Position numbers and translations under genes: made by a program
NCBI GenBank assembly: GCA_964636885.1
Contig: CAZWVA010000001.1
Span: 1-64,000, forward strand
Length of the DNA: 64,000 nucleotides
Reading direction: 5' to 3'
Source: CAZWVA01 sp964636885
GTDB taxonomy: Bacteria; Desulfobacterota_D; UBA1144; Nemesobacterales; CSP1-2
In this document: positions 8,272 through 17,436 of the stretch, in pieces
Layout of the letters: each line of letters opens with the position of its first letter
How positions within the stretch are numbered: position 1 is the stretch's first letter
Notes under the pieces: generated by a model
Told to the model about the DNA's origin: nothing
What the model saw: only the letters and a program-made list of their open reading frames with translations
Databases searched by the model: none

Positions 8272-8451
8272 ATGCCGATTGACAAAAGACTACTCGAAAT
8301 CCTCGCTTGCCCCAAGTGTAAAGGGGATATTAGGCTTAAGGACGACGAGTCGGGTTTAATATGTGATAGGTGTGGGCTTCTATACCCCATAAAGGACGGT
8401 ATTCCAATAATGCTCATCGAAGAGGCTATAAAGCTTGAAGGGGCTAAATAG
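8272..8451 (+). CDS. Trm112-like zinc-ribbon protein (UPF0434/YcaR type)
   Basis: A 59-residue protein with two CxxC knuckles (CPKC at 13-16 and CDRC at 31-34), the full length and pattern (DKRLLEILACPKC...YPIKDGIPIML) of the bacterial Trm112-like/UPF0434 family. GGTAGGAG precedes the ATG. In eukaryotes and archaea Trm112 activates several methyltransferases; bacterial members are poorly characterised and are often found next to envelope sugar genes such as lpxK and kdsB. It follows the epimerase gene by 51 bases on the same strand and may share its transcript. Confidence 0.9.
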   Translation: MPIDKRLLEILACPKCKGDIRLKDDESGLICDRCGLLYPIKDGIPIMLIEEAIKLEGAK

Positions 8452-8528
8452 CCTGAAGATCACCTATTAAAACCGAACGCAAAAAGGTATGCCGTACTAA
8501 GATGGTTTTTCGATATAGGGACTCGTGC

Positions 8529-9398
8529 CTAATTTAGTACCTGTTTAACCGTTTCTCCTATCTCCGCCGGGCTTGGGCAGACCCTTACACCTGCCCTTTC
8601 TAGTGCTTCGATCTTATCCCTGGCAGTACCAGAGCTGCCCGATATTATGGCTCCTGCATGACCCATCCTCTTTCCCTTTGGGGCTGTGGAGCCGGCGATA
8701 AAAGCCACTACGGGTTTACTGAACCTCTTTTTAATGAATTCTGCCGCTTCCTCCTCGGCGCTTCCTCCGATCTCTCCAATGAGAACTACGGCATCCGTTC
8801 CCTTGTCCTTCTCGAAGAGCCTTAGTATGTCGATAAAGGTGGAGCCGACTACAGGGTCTCCGCCTATACCAACGCATGTGGACTGGCCTATTCCTAGGTT
8901 TGTTAACTGCCAAACCGCTTCATAGGTAAGCGTTCCGCTCCTAGAGACTATTCCTATTCTTCCCGGTAGATGGATATAGCCCGGCATGATGCCGACCTTC
9001 GCCTCACCCGGAGTCATGACTCCAGGACAATTTGGACCTATGAGCCTTGCCTTTTTCCCTTCCATGTATTTTTTGACCTTTACCATATCGAGCGTCGGAA
9101 TCCCCTCGGTTATACATACAACGAGTTTAATCCCGGCATCAACCGCCTCCACTATGGCGTCCATCGCAAAAGGGGCGGGAACGAATATGAGAGACGTATT
9201 TGCGTCTGCTTCTTTTACGGCTTCCAAGACTGTATTAAAAACCGGAAAACCGTCGATCTCCGTTCCTCCTTTTCCGGGCGTTACGCCGCCAACGATCTTG
9301 GTCCCGTATTCGCGACACTGTGTGGCATGAAAGAGACCCGCGCTCCCCGTTATACCCTGAACTACGACCCTTGTATTCTTGTTTACTAGAATACTCAT
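8529..9398 (-). CDS. sucD: Succinyl-CoA synthetase alpha subunit
   Basis: A 289-residue ADP/GDP-forming succinate-CoA ligase alpha subunit. The N-terminal CoA-binding Rossmann domain contains GITGSAG, and H247 in MGHAGAIISG is the phosphorylated histidine (E. coli H246). The ATG at 9398 is chosen because MSILVNKNTRVVVQG is the usual N-terminus; a longer open frame to 9485 adds residues not seen in the family. The beta subunit gene sucC, normally directly upstream in the same operon, is absent: the upstream stretch is non-coding and leads to a divergent promoter for prkA. The protein must pair with a SucC encoded elsewhere to act in the TCA cycle. Confidence 0.95.
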   Translation of the reverse strand: MSILVNKNTRVVVQGITGSAGLFHATQCREYGTKIVGGVTPGKGGTEIDGFPVFNTVLEAVKEADANTSLIFVPAPFAMDAIVEAVDAGIKLVVCITEGIPTLDMVKVKKYMEGKKARLIGPNCPGVMTPGEAKVGIMPGYIHLPGRIGIVSRSGTLTYEAVWQLTNLGIGQSTCVGIGGDPVVGSTFIDILRLFEKDKGTDAVVLIGEIGGSAEEEAAEFIKKRFSKPVVAFIAGSTAPKGKRMGHAGAIISGSSGTARDKIEALERAGVRVCPSPAEIGETVKQVLN

Positions 9399-9525
9399 CC
9401 GTTCTGTGCTCCTTATCGTTTCTGGTTCTCTCCAATCCTGGGCAAGTCGGCTTGAAATCATAACATAGGCCGTTTGTGGTTTCAACCTGAGTGGTTTCTG
9501 GCTATAGCCCGAATTCTAAAGAGTA

Positions 9526-9555
9526 TTGACAACGTCTTAGCCGTCTCTTTATAAT
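9526..9555 (+). promoter_or_regulatory. Sigma-70 type promoter for the prkA operon
   Basis: TTGACA (9526-9531) and TATAAT (9550-9555) are both full consensus hexamers, 18 bases apart. Transcription would begin near 9562 and leave a leader of about 160 bases before prkA at 9721. The leader is AT-rich with no riboswitch that I recognise. This matters because relatives of the operon are usually described as stress- or sporulation-controlled. Confidence 0.75.
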
Positions 9556-9720
9556 TTTAATAAGTTTAGAGTTTTTTGCCCTACTGGTTCTTTGTCAAAA
9601 GGATTTTAGAGTTGGGGCGATTAGGAAAGAAATCATCTTATATTTTTTCTGTTCTTCCTTTAATATTAGGTTTACTTCTTTTGCGTTCCGGTTAGATTAC
9701 AAGCATAGGGGGTGAAATAG

Positions 9721-11805
9721 ATGAAAGAAGAGGTAGAAGAGAAGGAGAGAAATAAAATCCTATCTATTGTTAAAGAAGCGCTTCATCCAGCGAAGTTCCA
9801 AGAACTCCACTGGGAGTGTAGCTTTGAGGAGTATCTGGAGATCGTTCGTCAAAATCCAAAGGTCGCTCGCACCGCTTTTCAGAGGATCTATGACATGATT
9901 ATGTCGTATGGAGTGCAAGAATACACCGAGTTTAAACAGAAACTAATCCACTATAAGTTCTTCGACGATCCGATTTCAAATGGAAGGGACGCTATATTTG
10001 GGCTTGATAAGTACCTTATGAGACTCGTTGACGTGATAAAGGCCGCAGCACGTGGCTACGGTCCGGAAAGAAGGATAATCCTTCTCCACGGTCCTGTGGG
10101 AAGCTCAAAGAGCACGATCGTGAGGCTTCTTAAACACGGACTCGAAGAGTATTCAAAAACACAAGATGGAGCCGTTTATTCCTTTTACTGGATTGTAGAG
10201 AACGAGAACGGATCGACGGAAAAGGTGGATTGCCCTATGCACGAGGAGCCTCTTCGTTTGATTCCCCAGGGTGTGAGGGAGAGGGTATTGGCCGAGATGA
10301 ACCGGGGAAGGGAAGAAGAGGAATATATAAGGGTAGAGGGAGACCTCTGCCCAGTATGCAGGTTTTACTTTAATAGGTTTATGGAGATGTATAAGGGCGA
10401 CTGGGAGAAGGTTATCTCTCAGGTGAGGGTGAAGAGGCTCATATTTTCTGAGATGGACAGGGTGGGAATTGGGACCTTCCAGCCTAAAGACGAGAAAAAC
10501 CAGGATTCAACGGAGCTTACCGGGGATATCAATTATAGAAAGATAGCGCTCTACGGTTCCGATTCCGATCCCAGGGCGTTTAACTTCGATGGAGAACTGA
10601 ACGTAGCGAACCGTGGCATCGTTGAATTTATCGAGATCCTTAAGCTAGATGTAGCCTTCCTTTATGATCTACTGGGTGCGACTCAAGAACACAAGATCAA
10701 GCCAAAGAAATTCGCCCAGGTGGATGTAGACGAGGTGATAATCGGACACACGAATGAGCCCGAATACAAGAAACTCGTAAACAACGAGTATATGGAGGCT
10801 TTAAGGGACCGTACGATAAAGATCGATATCCCTTATATAACAAAGCTTTCCGACGAGATAAAGATCTATAAGAGAGACTTTAACTCGGACAGGATAAGGG
10901 GTAAGCACATCGCTCCCCACACACTTGAGATCGCCGCCATGTGGGCTGTGCTTACTCGCTTGGAGGAACCCAAAAAAGCGGGGATCACGCTTATGCAAAA
11001 ACTAAAGCTCTACGACGGTAGTGTGATTCCGGGGTTTACGGAAGATACGATAAGGGAACTCAAGAAGGAAACCGAAAGGGAGGCTATGGAGGGTATTTCA
11101 CCGAGGTATATTCAAGATAAGATCTCAAACGCCCTTGTAAGTGATCTGAGTAAGAAGTGTGTAAACCCGTTTATGGTTATGAGTGAGATCGAAAGCGGAC
11201 TTGCCCACCACTCCCTTATCTCAAGCGAGTCCCAGCGTCGGAGGTATAAAGAACTCCTTACCCTGGCAAGACAGGAATACGAGGAGATAATAAAGAACGA
11301 GGTCCAGCGTGCTATCGCCGCAGATGAGGAGTCAATAGCGAGACTCTGTGCGAATTACATTGACAACGTGAAGGCCTATGTAAGGAAGGAAAAGGTGAAA
11401 AACATATTCACCGAAGAGGACGAGGAACCGGATGAGAGGCTTATGCGTTCAATCGAGGAGAAGATAGATATCCCGGAGTCTAGAAAGGACGATTTTAGAA
11501 GGGAGATAATGAACTATATTGCCGCCCTTGCACTCGAAGGAAAGAGATTTGACTACAGATCCAACGAGAGGTTAAGACGTGCTCTTGAGCTTAAGCTATT
11601 TGAGGACCAGAAGGACTCGATTAAGCTTACGAGTCTGGTAACGAATGTAATAGACAGGACAACGCAAGAGAAAATAGACATCGTAAAAAGTAGGCTTATC
11701 CGGGACTACGACTACTGTGAGTCGTGTGCAACCGACGTTCTTACGTACGTGGCGAGTATATTTGCGAGGGGGGATATTAAGGACTATAGGGAACGTAGGA
11801 AATGA
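9721..11805 (+). CDS. prkA: PrkA-family serine protein kinase (YeaG-like, AAA+)
   Basis: A 694-residue PrkA protein. The N-terminal AAA+ module has a Walker A loop GPVGSSKST (124-132) and the surrounding PrkA-specific sequence (ERRIILLHGPVGSSKS, FNFDGELNVANRGIVEFIE). The C-terminal part (about 430-690) corresponds to the PrkA kinase-like domain. E. coli YeaG is a little shorter (about 644). The protein acts in the cytoplasm; YeaG is linked to nitrogen-starvation and stationary-phase responses and PrkA of Bacillus to sporulation. It is followed by yeaH and spoVR in the conserved three-gene order. GGGGTGA precedes the ATG. The operon is led by a strong sigma-70-like promoter. Confidence 0.95.
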   Translation: MKEEVEEKERNKILSIVKEALHPAKFQELHWECSFEEYLEIVRQNPKVARTAFQRIYDMIMSYGVQEYTEFKQKLIHYKFFDDPISNGRDAIFGLDKYLMRLVDVIKAAARGYGPERRIILLHGPVGSSKSTIVRLLKHGLEEYSKTQDGAVYSFYWIVENENGSTEKVDCPMHEEPLRLIPQGVRERVLAEMNRGREEEEYIRVEGDLCPVCRFYFNRFMEMYKGDWEKVISQVRVKRLIFSEMDRVGIGTFQPKDEKNQDSTELTGDINYRKIALYGSDSDPRAFNFDGELNVANRGIVEFIEILKLDVAFLYDLLGATQEHKIKPKKFAQVDVDEVIIGHTNEPEYKKLVNNEYMEALRDRTIKIDIPYITKLSDEIKIYKRDFNSDRIRGKHIAPHTLEIAAMWAVLTRLEEPKKAGITLMQKLKLYDGSVIPGFTEDTIRELKKETEREAMEGISPRYIQDKISNALVSDLSKKCVNPFMVMSEIESGLAHHSLISSESQRRRYKELLTLARQEYEEIIKNEVQRAIAADEESIARLCANYIDNVKAYVRKEKVKNIFTEEDEEPDERLMRSIEEKIDIPESRKDDFRREIMNYIAALALEGKRFDYRSNERLRRALELKLFEDQKDSIKLTSLVTNVIDRTTQEKIDIVKSRLIRDYDYCESCATDVLTYVASIFARGDIKDYRERRK

Positions 11806-11857
11806 TAACTGCGTTTAAATTAGTGCCACTGATGCTGAGTGTGAGAGGGAGGGGAAA

Positions 11858-12961
11858 TTGATCCTAAAAATCGAGCAGGATTGGGGACGCTTTAGACAGA
11901 TAGTAAGGGGAAAGATAAAAGAGAACCTAAGGAAGTATATAGTCCATTCTGAACTCATCGGCAAAAGGGGTAAAGACCTGGTAAGCATTCCCGTCCCCCA
12001 AATAGAGATCCCCCATTTTGTGCATTCTCCCCAGAAAGTAGGTGGAGTAGGACAAGGAGAAGGGGAAGAAGGAACACCCATCGGGGTGGGCGAGACGGAA
12101 GGGGATAGACACGCGGGTAATCAGGCAGGGGCGCATATACTTGAAGTTGAACTCACCCTTGAAGAGATTGCAAGGATCTTGGGAGAGGAACTCGAGCTTC
12201 CAAATATAGAGCCACGGGGTAAAAGGAACATAAAATCCCTTTCAGGACGGTACACGAATATCCATACCGCAGGGCCTGAATCGCTAAAGCATCTAAAGCG
12301 CACCTTTAAGGAGGCCCTTAAGCGTCAGATTATAACCGGCTCTTACGATCCGGAGAACCCGGTGATTATTCCCATTTCGGAGGACAAGAGGTACAAGTCA
12401 AGGGAGCCCATTGAGGAGCCTGCCTATAATGCCGTTGTTATCTATATAATGGATGTAAGCGGTTCGATGGGAAGCGAGCAGAAGGAGATCGTACGGATAG
12501 AGTCGTTTTGGATTGATACATGGCTCAGGTATCAGTACAAGGATATCGATACTAGATACATAGTGCATGATGCTGTGGCACACGAAGTGGATCGCGATAC
12601 CTTCTTCCGTATAAGGGAAAGCGGGGGCACTATAATCTCATCGGCGTACAGGCTTTGCCGCAAGATAATAGAGGATTTCTATCCTCCCGACGAGTGGAAC
12701 ATATACGTTTTTCATTTCTCTGACGGGGATAATTGGTCTCGTGATGACACGCATGAATGTATTGAGATATTAGAAGACTCTTTTCTCCCTTCGGTTAACC
12801 TCTTCTGCTACGGGCAGGTGGAAAGCCCCTATGGAAGCGGTCAGTTCTACTATGATTTGGAGGACAACCTAGGACAAAAGGAGAACCTCGTTTTATCTAA
12901 GATCCCTGACAAAGACGCCATATACGATTCTATAAAACAGTTTCTTAAGAGGGGTAGATGA
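11858..12961 (+). CDS. yeaH: YeaH/DUF444 von Willebrand factor A-domain protein
   Basis: A 367-residue DUF444 protein. A charged N-terminal region with a Gly/Glu-rich linker (about 60-90) precedes a VWA domain whose metal-ion-dependent adhesion motif DVSGS is at 199-203. The start is a TTG at 11858, with GGGAGGGG immediately upstream; no better ATG lies near the conserved N-terminus. The gene sits 52 bases after prkA and overlaps spoVR as ATGA, the constant arrangement yeaG-yeaH-ycgB. VWA proteins encoded beside AAA+ ATPases often act as partners or adaptors; this is inferred for YeaH from context. Confidence 0.93.
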   Translation: MILKIEQDWGRFRQIVRGKIKENLRKYIVHSELIGKRGKDLVSIPVPQIEIPHFVHSPQKVGGVGQGEGEEGTPIGVGETEGDRHAGNQAGAHILEVELTLEEIARILGEELELPNIEPRGKRNIKSLSGRYTNIHTAGPESLKHLKRTFKEALKRQIITGSYDPENPVIIPISEDKRYKSREPIEEPAYNAVVIYIMDVSGSMGSEQKEIVRIESFWIDTWLRYQYKDIDTRYIVHDAVAHEVDRDTFFRIRESGGTIISSAYRLCRKIIEDFYPPDEWNIYVFHFSDGDNWSRDDTHECIEILEDSFLPSVNLFCYGQVESPYGSGQFYYDLEDNLGQKENLVLSKIPDKDAIYDSIKQFLKRGR

Positions 12962-14448
12962 TGCTTCCCTATGAGCTTCAAAAGTACGTTGAGGATATAA
13001 GGCGGCATGCCATTGATTATGGGCTTGACTTCTTTGATGTGATTTTTGAGGTGGTCGATTTTGAAGAGATGAACATGCTTGCCTCCTATGGTGGATTCCC
13101 CGTTAGGTATCCGCACTGGCGTTTTGGTATGGAGTACGAAAAGATCTCAAAGAGCTACTCGTATGGTCTTCACAGGATCTACGAGATGGTAATAAACAAC
13201 GACCCTTCCTATGCCTATCTGCTGAAAGGCAATACCGATATAGATCAGAAGCTGGTTATCGCGCATGTCTACGGACACTCGGATTTTTTTAAGAACAACT
13301 TCTGGTTTTCGGGTACGAATAGAAAGATGCTCGACGAGATGGCAAACCATGCCGTAAAAATCCGTAGGTATATAGATAAGTATGGTCATATGGAGGTAGA
13401 GAGCTTTATAGATACGTGTCTTTCGATAGAGGACCTCATCGATATACATTCCCCTTTTATAAACCGCCGAAGCGAGAAAAGGGGTCTTCTCGAGGAGAAC
13501 GGCGAAGAAGAGGAAAGAAAGCCTCAATCGAAGCTGAGAAGCCCAAATGAGTATCTGGAGGACTATATAAACCCACAGGATTTCATCGAATGGCAAAGGA
13601 AGAAAGCGGAGGATGAAAGGGCCAAGAAGAAGAGCTTCCCGGCTTCTCCTGAGCGCGATATACTCCTCTTTCTTCTTGAGAACGCCCCGCTTCGGGATTG
13701 GCAAAGAGACGTGCTCTCCATGATTAGAGAGGAGAGCTATTACTACGCTCCTCAGATACAGACAAAGATTATGAATGAGGGATGGGCTGCCTACTGGCAT
13801 TCGAAGATCTTAACCGAGAGGGTCGTTACGGATAAGGAAATCATAGATTATGCCGATCATCATTCCGGAACGCTTGCCACGACTCCCGGTGTGCTTAATC
13901 CATATAAGCTCGGAGTGGAGCTTTTTAGGGATATCGAGGACAGATGGAACAAAGGGAAGTTCGGAAAGGATTATGAGGAGTGCGACGATATCGAAGAAAA
14001 AAGGAACTGGGATAGGAAATTGGGTTTAGGAAGGGAAAAGATCTTCGAGGTAAGAAGGCTCTATAATGACGTGACTTTTATAGACGAGTTTCTTACCGAG
14101 GATTTTTGTAGAGAACAGGGGCTTTTCACCTATGCTTATAACCGTTCTACCAGGATGTACGAAATCGAGAGTCGCGACTTCAAAAAGGTAAAGGAGAAAC
14201 TGCTCTTTCTCCTTACAAACTGTGGTAGGCCGATTATTGAAATCGTGGACGGGAATTACATGAATCGAGGCGAGATATATCTCATCCATAGACACGAAGG
14301 GGTGGATTTAAAACTGGATTGGGCAAAGGATGTATTAAATCATTTGAGTAGAATCTGGACGAGACCCGTTCATCTTGAGACGGTGTTACAGGGAAAGGTA
14401 AGGGTATTTACCGCAGATGGTGAGGTGAAGGAGAGAGAGGTTAAGTAG
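12958..14448 (+). CDS. spoVR: SpoVR family protein (YcgB-like)
   Basis: A 496-residue SpoVR homologue containing the family's characteristic segments (YGHSDFFKNNFWF near 105, NEGWAAYWHSKI near 275, and HHSGTLATTPGVLNPYKLG near 300). SpoVR is needed for spore cortex formation in Bacillus, but homologues such as YcgB occur in non-sporulating Gram-negatives always with prkA and yeaH. Translation is coupled to yeaH through an ATGA overlap; the second ATG at 12961 could also serve. The C-terminal region (about 360-490) is divergent and rich in charged residues. The molecular function is not known. Confidence 0.95.
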   Translation: MMLPYELQKYVEDIRRHAIDYGLDFFDVIFEVVDFEEMNMLASYGGFPVRYPHWRFGMEYEKISKSYSYGLHRIYEMVINNDPSYAYLLKGNTDIDQKLVIAHVYGHSDFFKNNFWFSGTNRKMLDEMANHAVKIRRYIDKYGHMEVESFIDTCLSIEDLIDIHSPFINRRSEKRGLLEENGEEEERKPQSKLRSPNEYLEDYINPQDFIEWQRKKAEDERAKKKSFPASPERDILLFLLENAPLRDWQRDVLSMIREESYYYAPQIQTKIMNEGWAAYWHSKILTERVVTDKEIIDYADHHSGTLATTPGVLNPYKLGVELFRDIEDRWNKGKFGKDYEECDDIEEKRNWDRKLGLGREKIFEVRRLYNDVTFIDEFLTEDFCREQGLFTYAYNRSTRMYEIESRDFKKVKEKLLFLLTNCGRPIIEIVDGNYMNRGEIYLIHRHEGVDLKLDWAKDVLNHLSRIWTRPVHLETVLQGKVRVFTADGEVKEREVK

Positions 14449-14483
14449 AGCAGAGCCTGATGGAGATACACGGTGGCGCGCCT

Positions 14484-15353
14484 CTACTCGATGTTCTGTA
14501 CCTGCTCTCTCATCTTCTCGATCTCGGAGCGGAATTCTATTATGACATGCGAGATCTCCGCATCTTTGGATTTAGCCGATATGGTTCCTGCCTCTCGGTT
14601 CATTTCCTGAAGGAGAAAGTCGAGTTCCCTTCCAATTGATCCTTCTTTGCTGAGGATCTCTTTGAATTTGTCTATGTGTGCTCCGAGTCTAACGATCTCT
14701 TCGGTTATATCGCTTCGCTCGATGAGAAATGCGATCTCTTGATACAACCTGGTTTCATCGATCTGTGTGTCTTCTAGGAGTTTATTCATGCGCTCCCTTA
14801 GTTTCTCTGAGATTTCCCTGGTTGAATTCTCCCTCTTGACTTTAACCTTTCCTATTAGCTTTTCTACCCTTTCTATACGGTGCTTTAAGTCCTTTTCGAG
14901 TTTCTTTCCTTCGGCCACCCTGGTTTCGTCGAGTCTCTCTACCGCTCTCATCAAAGCCCTCTTTATCTTGGCGAGATCCTTTTTACCGGCTATTGGTTTT
15001 GTCTCGGAGGAAAAGAACTCTTTTATCATTAAAAGGTGTTCGAGGCTCGTTTGCTCTTTCATCCCCAATTCTCTTTTCAGTCTCTCAAGGGTCTTTAGGG
15101 ACTCCTTTGCGAGTTCTATGTTTATAACGGGTGGTTTGCTTCTAGTTACCTCCGGTGCTATTGTTATCCTCACTTTTCCACGTATTATGGATTTCTTTAC
15201 GATTTGAGTGAGCTCTGGTTCGATTGACGAAATCGCTTCGGGAAATTGAAAATCGATATCCAAAAACCTATGGTTCTCGGCCCTTGCTTCAACAAGGATC
15301 TTCCCCAAACTCGTCTCTTCTTCGCTCTTTCCGAATCCTGTCATGCTTTTCAT
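14484..15353 (-). CDS. yicC: YicC/YloC family endoribonuclease
   Basis: A 289-residue YicC protein, recognised by the N-terminus MKSMTGFG and the C-terminal block FLLQEMNREAGTISAKSKD with the conserved Glu and Asn residues. YicC is a metal-dependent endoribonuclease of the cytoplasm implicated in small-RNA turnover and stationary-phase physiology. The central part (about 120-230) is a long charged helix region. Its ATG overlaps the stop of the upstream DUF4416 gene as ATGA, so the two are translationally coupled. The gmk gene that often follows yicC is not present; a convergent spoVR lies downstream. Confidence 0.93.
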   Translation of the reverse strand: MKSMTGFGKSEEETSLGKILVEARAENHRFLDIDFQFPEAISSIEPELTQIVKKSIIRGKVRITIAPEVTRSKPPVINIELAKESLKTLERLKRELGMKEQTSLEHLLMIKEFFSSETKPIAGKKDLAKIKRALMRAVERLDETRVAEGKKLEKDLKHRIERVEKLIGKVKVKRENSTREISEKLRERMNKLLEDTQIDETRLYQEIAFLIERSDITEEIVRLGAHIDKFKEILSKEGSIGRELDFLLQEMNREAGTISAKSKDAEISHVIIEFRSEIEKMREQVQNIE

Positions 15354-15886
15354 TCGTTTAGTTCCTTTCCCAGGTCAAGGGTGTATTTCTCTCTAAGCCA
15401 TTTAAACAGCCTCCTCAGATCTTCGCTTCCGTAATCCGGGTACGTCCACTCGAGTGTCTGGAATCCTTTATTCCTGTACACAAGCGTGAGATCCGCATAG
15501 ACCCCTTTTCCTAGATAGGGGCGGTGATAGTATCCCTTTCCCGTAGCAAGAATCAAGTGCTCATGGGCTATGTATCCGGGATCTATGTTTATAGTTCTTT
15601 TGCCATTAATGGAGAGCCTCTTTTCCAAATCGGTTGTAAAGACCTTTATATCCGCTAGCTCATCCCGCTCTATGAGCTTTCTGAAGCTGAGTATCTTTCT
15701 TGAGAGATCCTTTCCCATCTCCTTTTCGTAGTAAGAGGTGTAATCGAATCTGAGCCTCTCGCTTATAAAATCCATCTCCCCGAATCTCTCTCTTAGTTTT
15801 TCTATGCATTCTTCGACCGGAGCGTTTTCTCCGTATATGAGTCCTATAAAGAGCTTTACAGGGGGCGGCTTCCTGAGCTCGCTCAT
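15350..15886 (-). CDS. DUF4416 family protein
   Basis: A 178-residue protein with the DUF4416 pattern: PPPVKLFIGLIY at the start, FTDYYEKEMG-like DYTSYYEKEMGKDL near 65, NIDPGYIAHEHLILAT near 115, and GVYADLTLVY near 145. The family is common in Deltaproteobacteria, Nitrospirota and relatives and has no known function. It is encoded directly before yicC with a four-base overlap, which suggests a functional link to RNA metabolism. No signal peptide or membrane segment is visible. Confidence 0.85.
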   Translation of the reverse strand: MSELRKPPPVKLFIGLIYGENAPVEECIEKLRERFGEMDFISERLRFDYTSYYEKEMGKDLSRKILSFRKLIERDELADIKVFTTDLEKRLSINGKRTINIDPGYIAHEHLILATGKGYYHRPYLGKGVYADLTLVYRNKGFQTLEWTYPDYGSEDLRRLFKWLREKYTLDLGKELNE

Positions 15887-16035
15887 GCAATAAAAGAATT
15901 AACGGCGGGGAGGTTTTGTCAAGCGGGTTCTTTGTACTGTAACGGTGGGGTTTAACCTCTTCGGTTCCGTTTCAGGGATTCCTTGAAATTTCCTCTTTTA
16001 GCACTTATGCTATTTGTTCAGTTCCTGATATTCTA

Positions 16036-16563
16036 ATGGATAATAAACCCACGGTGAATAGCCTTATTCCTCTTTTGGTTCTCCTCTTAGTGGGGGGACT
16101 CTATGCCTGTAGCGGCGTTTCCAAACCCTCGTCTTCTCCTCCGCAGTTAAAACTGCCTTCCACGTCTCCCGTGAAGGTCGTGAGTGGTTACCTAGATGCC
16201 CTGCGAAGAGCCGATTTTGTAAAATCCTATGAGTTTATAACCGTGGGATATGCCGGGAATCTCGATAAAGAGAGCTACAAGATAAATATGGAGCAGAGCC
16301 TTGTAAAGAGGTACAATTGGAGTCTAGTGGGTTATGAGATTAAGGGAGTGCGGATAATCGGGGATCAGGCCTTTGTTGTAACCGAGATCGATGTACGGTT
16401 TAAGCCTCTCGGTTCTAAGGACAGCATTCGGAAAAAGATAGAGGTCCAATACCTACTTGCCAGTTTCGGGAAGGATTGGAAGATCTCAGCGGATGAGTGC
16501 ATCTCAAATTGCGTTGCATCGGCTGATTTAATCGGAAAAGGTGATATCTCTAAGGACCGATGA
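16036..16563 (+). CDS. Lipoprotein with NTF2-like fold (DUF4878-like)
   Basis: A 175-residue secreted protein. Residues 10-24 are a hydrophobic signal segment ending in the lipobox LYAC, with C25 the predicted lipidated cysteine, followed by a Ser/Pro-rich linker. The mature part (from about 45) reads like an NTF2-like/DUF4878 domain: SPVKVVSGYLDALRRADFVKSYEFIT at the start, then alternating strands. Such lipoproteins are usually anchored in the envelope and have no assigned function. The gene stands 17 bases before dapB on the same strand, so it may be co-transcribed by chance. Confidence 0.7.
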   Translation: MDNKPTVNSLIPLLVLLLVGGLYACSGVSKPSSSPPQLKLPSTSPVKVVSGYLDALRRADFVKSYEFITVGYAGNLDKESYKINMEQSLVKRYNWSLVGYEIKGVRIIGDQAFVVTEIDVRFKPLGSKDSIRKKIEVQYLLASFGKDWKISADECISNCVASADLIGKGDISKDR

Positions 16564-16580
16564 TCGATTAAGCATTCAAT

Positions 16581-17381
16581 ATGATCAGAGTAGCCGTAAC
16601 AGGGATAGCCGGTAGAATGGGTGGGAGGATACTCTCACTCCTTCTACAGGAAGACGGGATAGAAATCGTGGGAGCAACCGAAAGGGAAGGCCATCCCGCT
16701 TTGGGAAAGGATGCGGGTATAGTCATAGGCCTAGGGGAAATTAATGTACCGCTCAGTGATAGAATCGAAGAGGCGGCCCTTAAGGCGGATGTAATAGTCG
16801 ATTTTACGACTCCCGTTGCGACACTCAGGCACGCCGAATACGCTTCAAAAACGGGGAAGCCAATGGTCATAGGAACCACAGGCTTTAAAGACGAGGCAAG
16901 AGAAAAAATCAGGAGACTCGCCAAGGGCTTTCCCTGCGTTCTCTCTCCCAATATGAGTGTCGGGGTGAACGTGATGTTTGAGATCGTAAGGAGGCTCGCC
17001 GGTCTTCTGGGAGACGGGTTCGATGTCGAGATAATAGAGATGCACCATAAGCATAAGATCGATTCTCCAAGTGGAACCGCTCTCAGGCTTGGCGAGGTGG
17101 TTGCAGAGGCACTCGGAAGGGATTTTAGAGAGGTGGCCAGGTTTGAAAGACACGGTCAGATTGGAGAGAGAAGAAGGGACGAAATCGGAATCCAGACGGT
17201 TCGTGGAGGGGATGTTGTCGGAGAACACACGGTTATTTTCTTGGGCACCGGGGAAAGGCTAGAACTCACGCACAGGGCTACTAGCCGTGATAATTTCGCA
17301 ATAGGAGCTATACGCGCCTTAAAGTGGGTGGTGGGAAGACCTCCTGGGATTTATACCATGAAAGACGTCTTGGGGATTTAG
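16581..17381 (+). CDS. dapB: 4-hydroxy-tetrahydrodipicolinate reductase
   Basis: A 266-residue DapB, the NAD(P)H-dependent reductase of the diaminopimelate/lysine pathway. The nucleotide-binding loop VTGIAGRMG is at the N-terminus, DFTTPVAT lines the cofactor, and EMHHKHKIDSPSGTAL (about 152-167) holds the catalytic His pair, Lys and the substrate-binding SGTA. Length is that of the family (about 265-275). No dapA is adjacent; tgt follows after 55 bases on the same strand. It supplies precursor for lysine and peptidoglycan. Confidence 0.96.
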   Translation: MIRVAVTGIAGRMGGRILSLLLQEDGIEIVGATEREGHPALGKDAGIVIGLGEINVPLSDRIEEAALKADVIVDFTTPVATLRHAEYASKTGKPMVIGTTGFKDEAREKIRRLAKGFPCVLSPNMSVGVNVMFEIVRRLAGLLGDGFDVEIIEMHHKHKIDSPSGTALRLGEVVAEALGRDFREVARFERHGQIGERRRDEIGIQTVRGGDVVGEHTVIFLGTGERLELTHRATSRDNFAIGAIRALKWVVGRPPGIYTMKDVLGI

Positions 17382-17436
17382 TTGATCTGCGGATTTAAGT
17401 AGAATCGTATCGTTCTAAAGTCCGCTATAGTTCACT

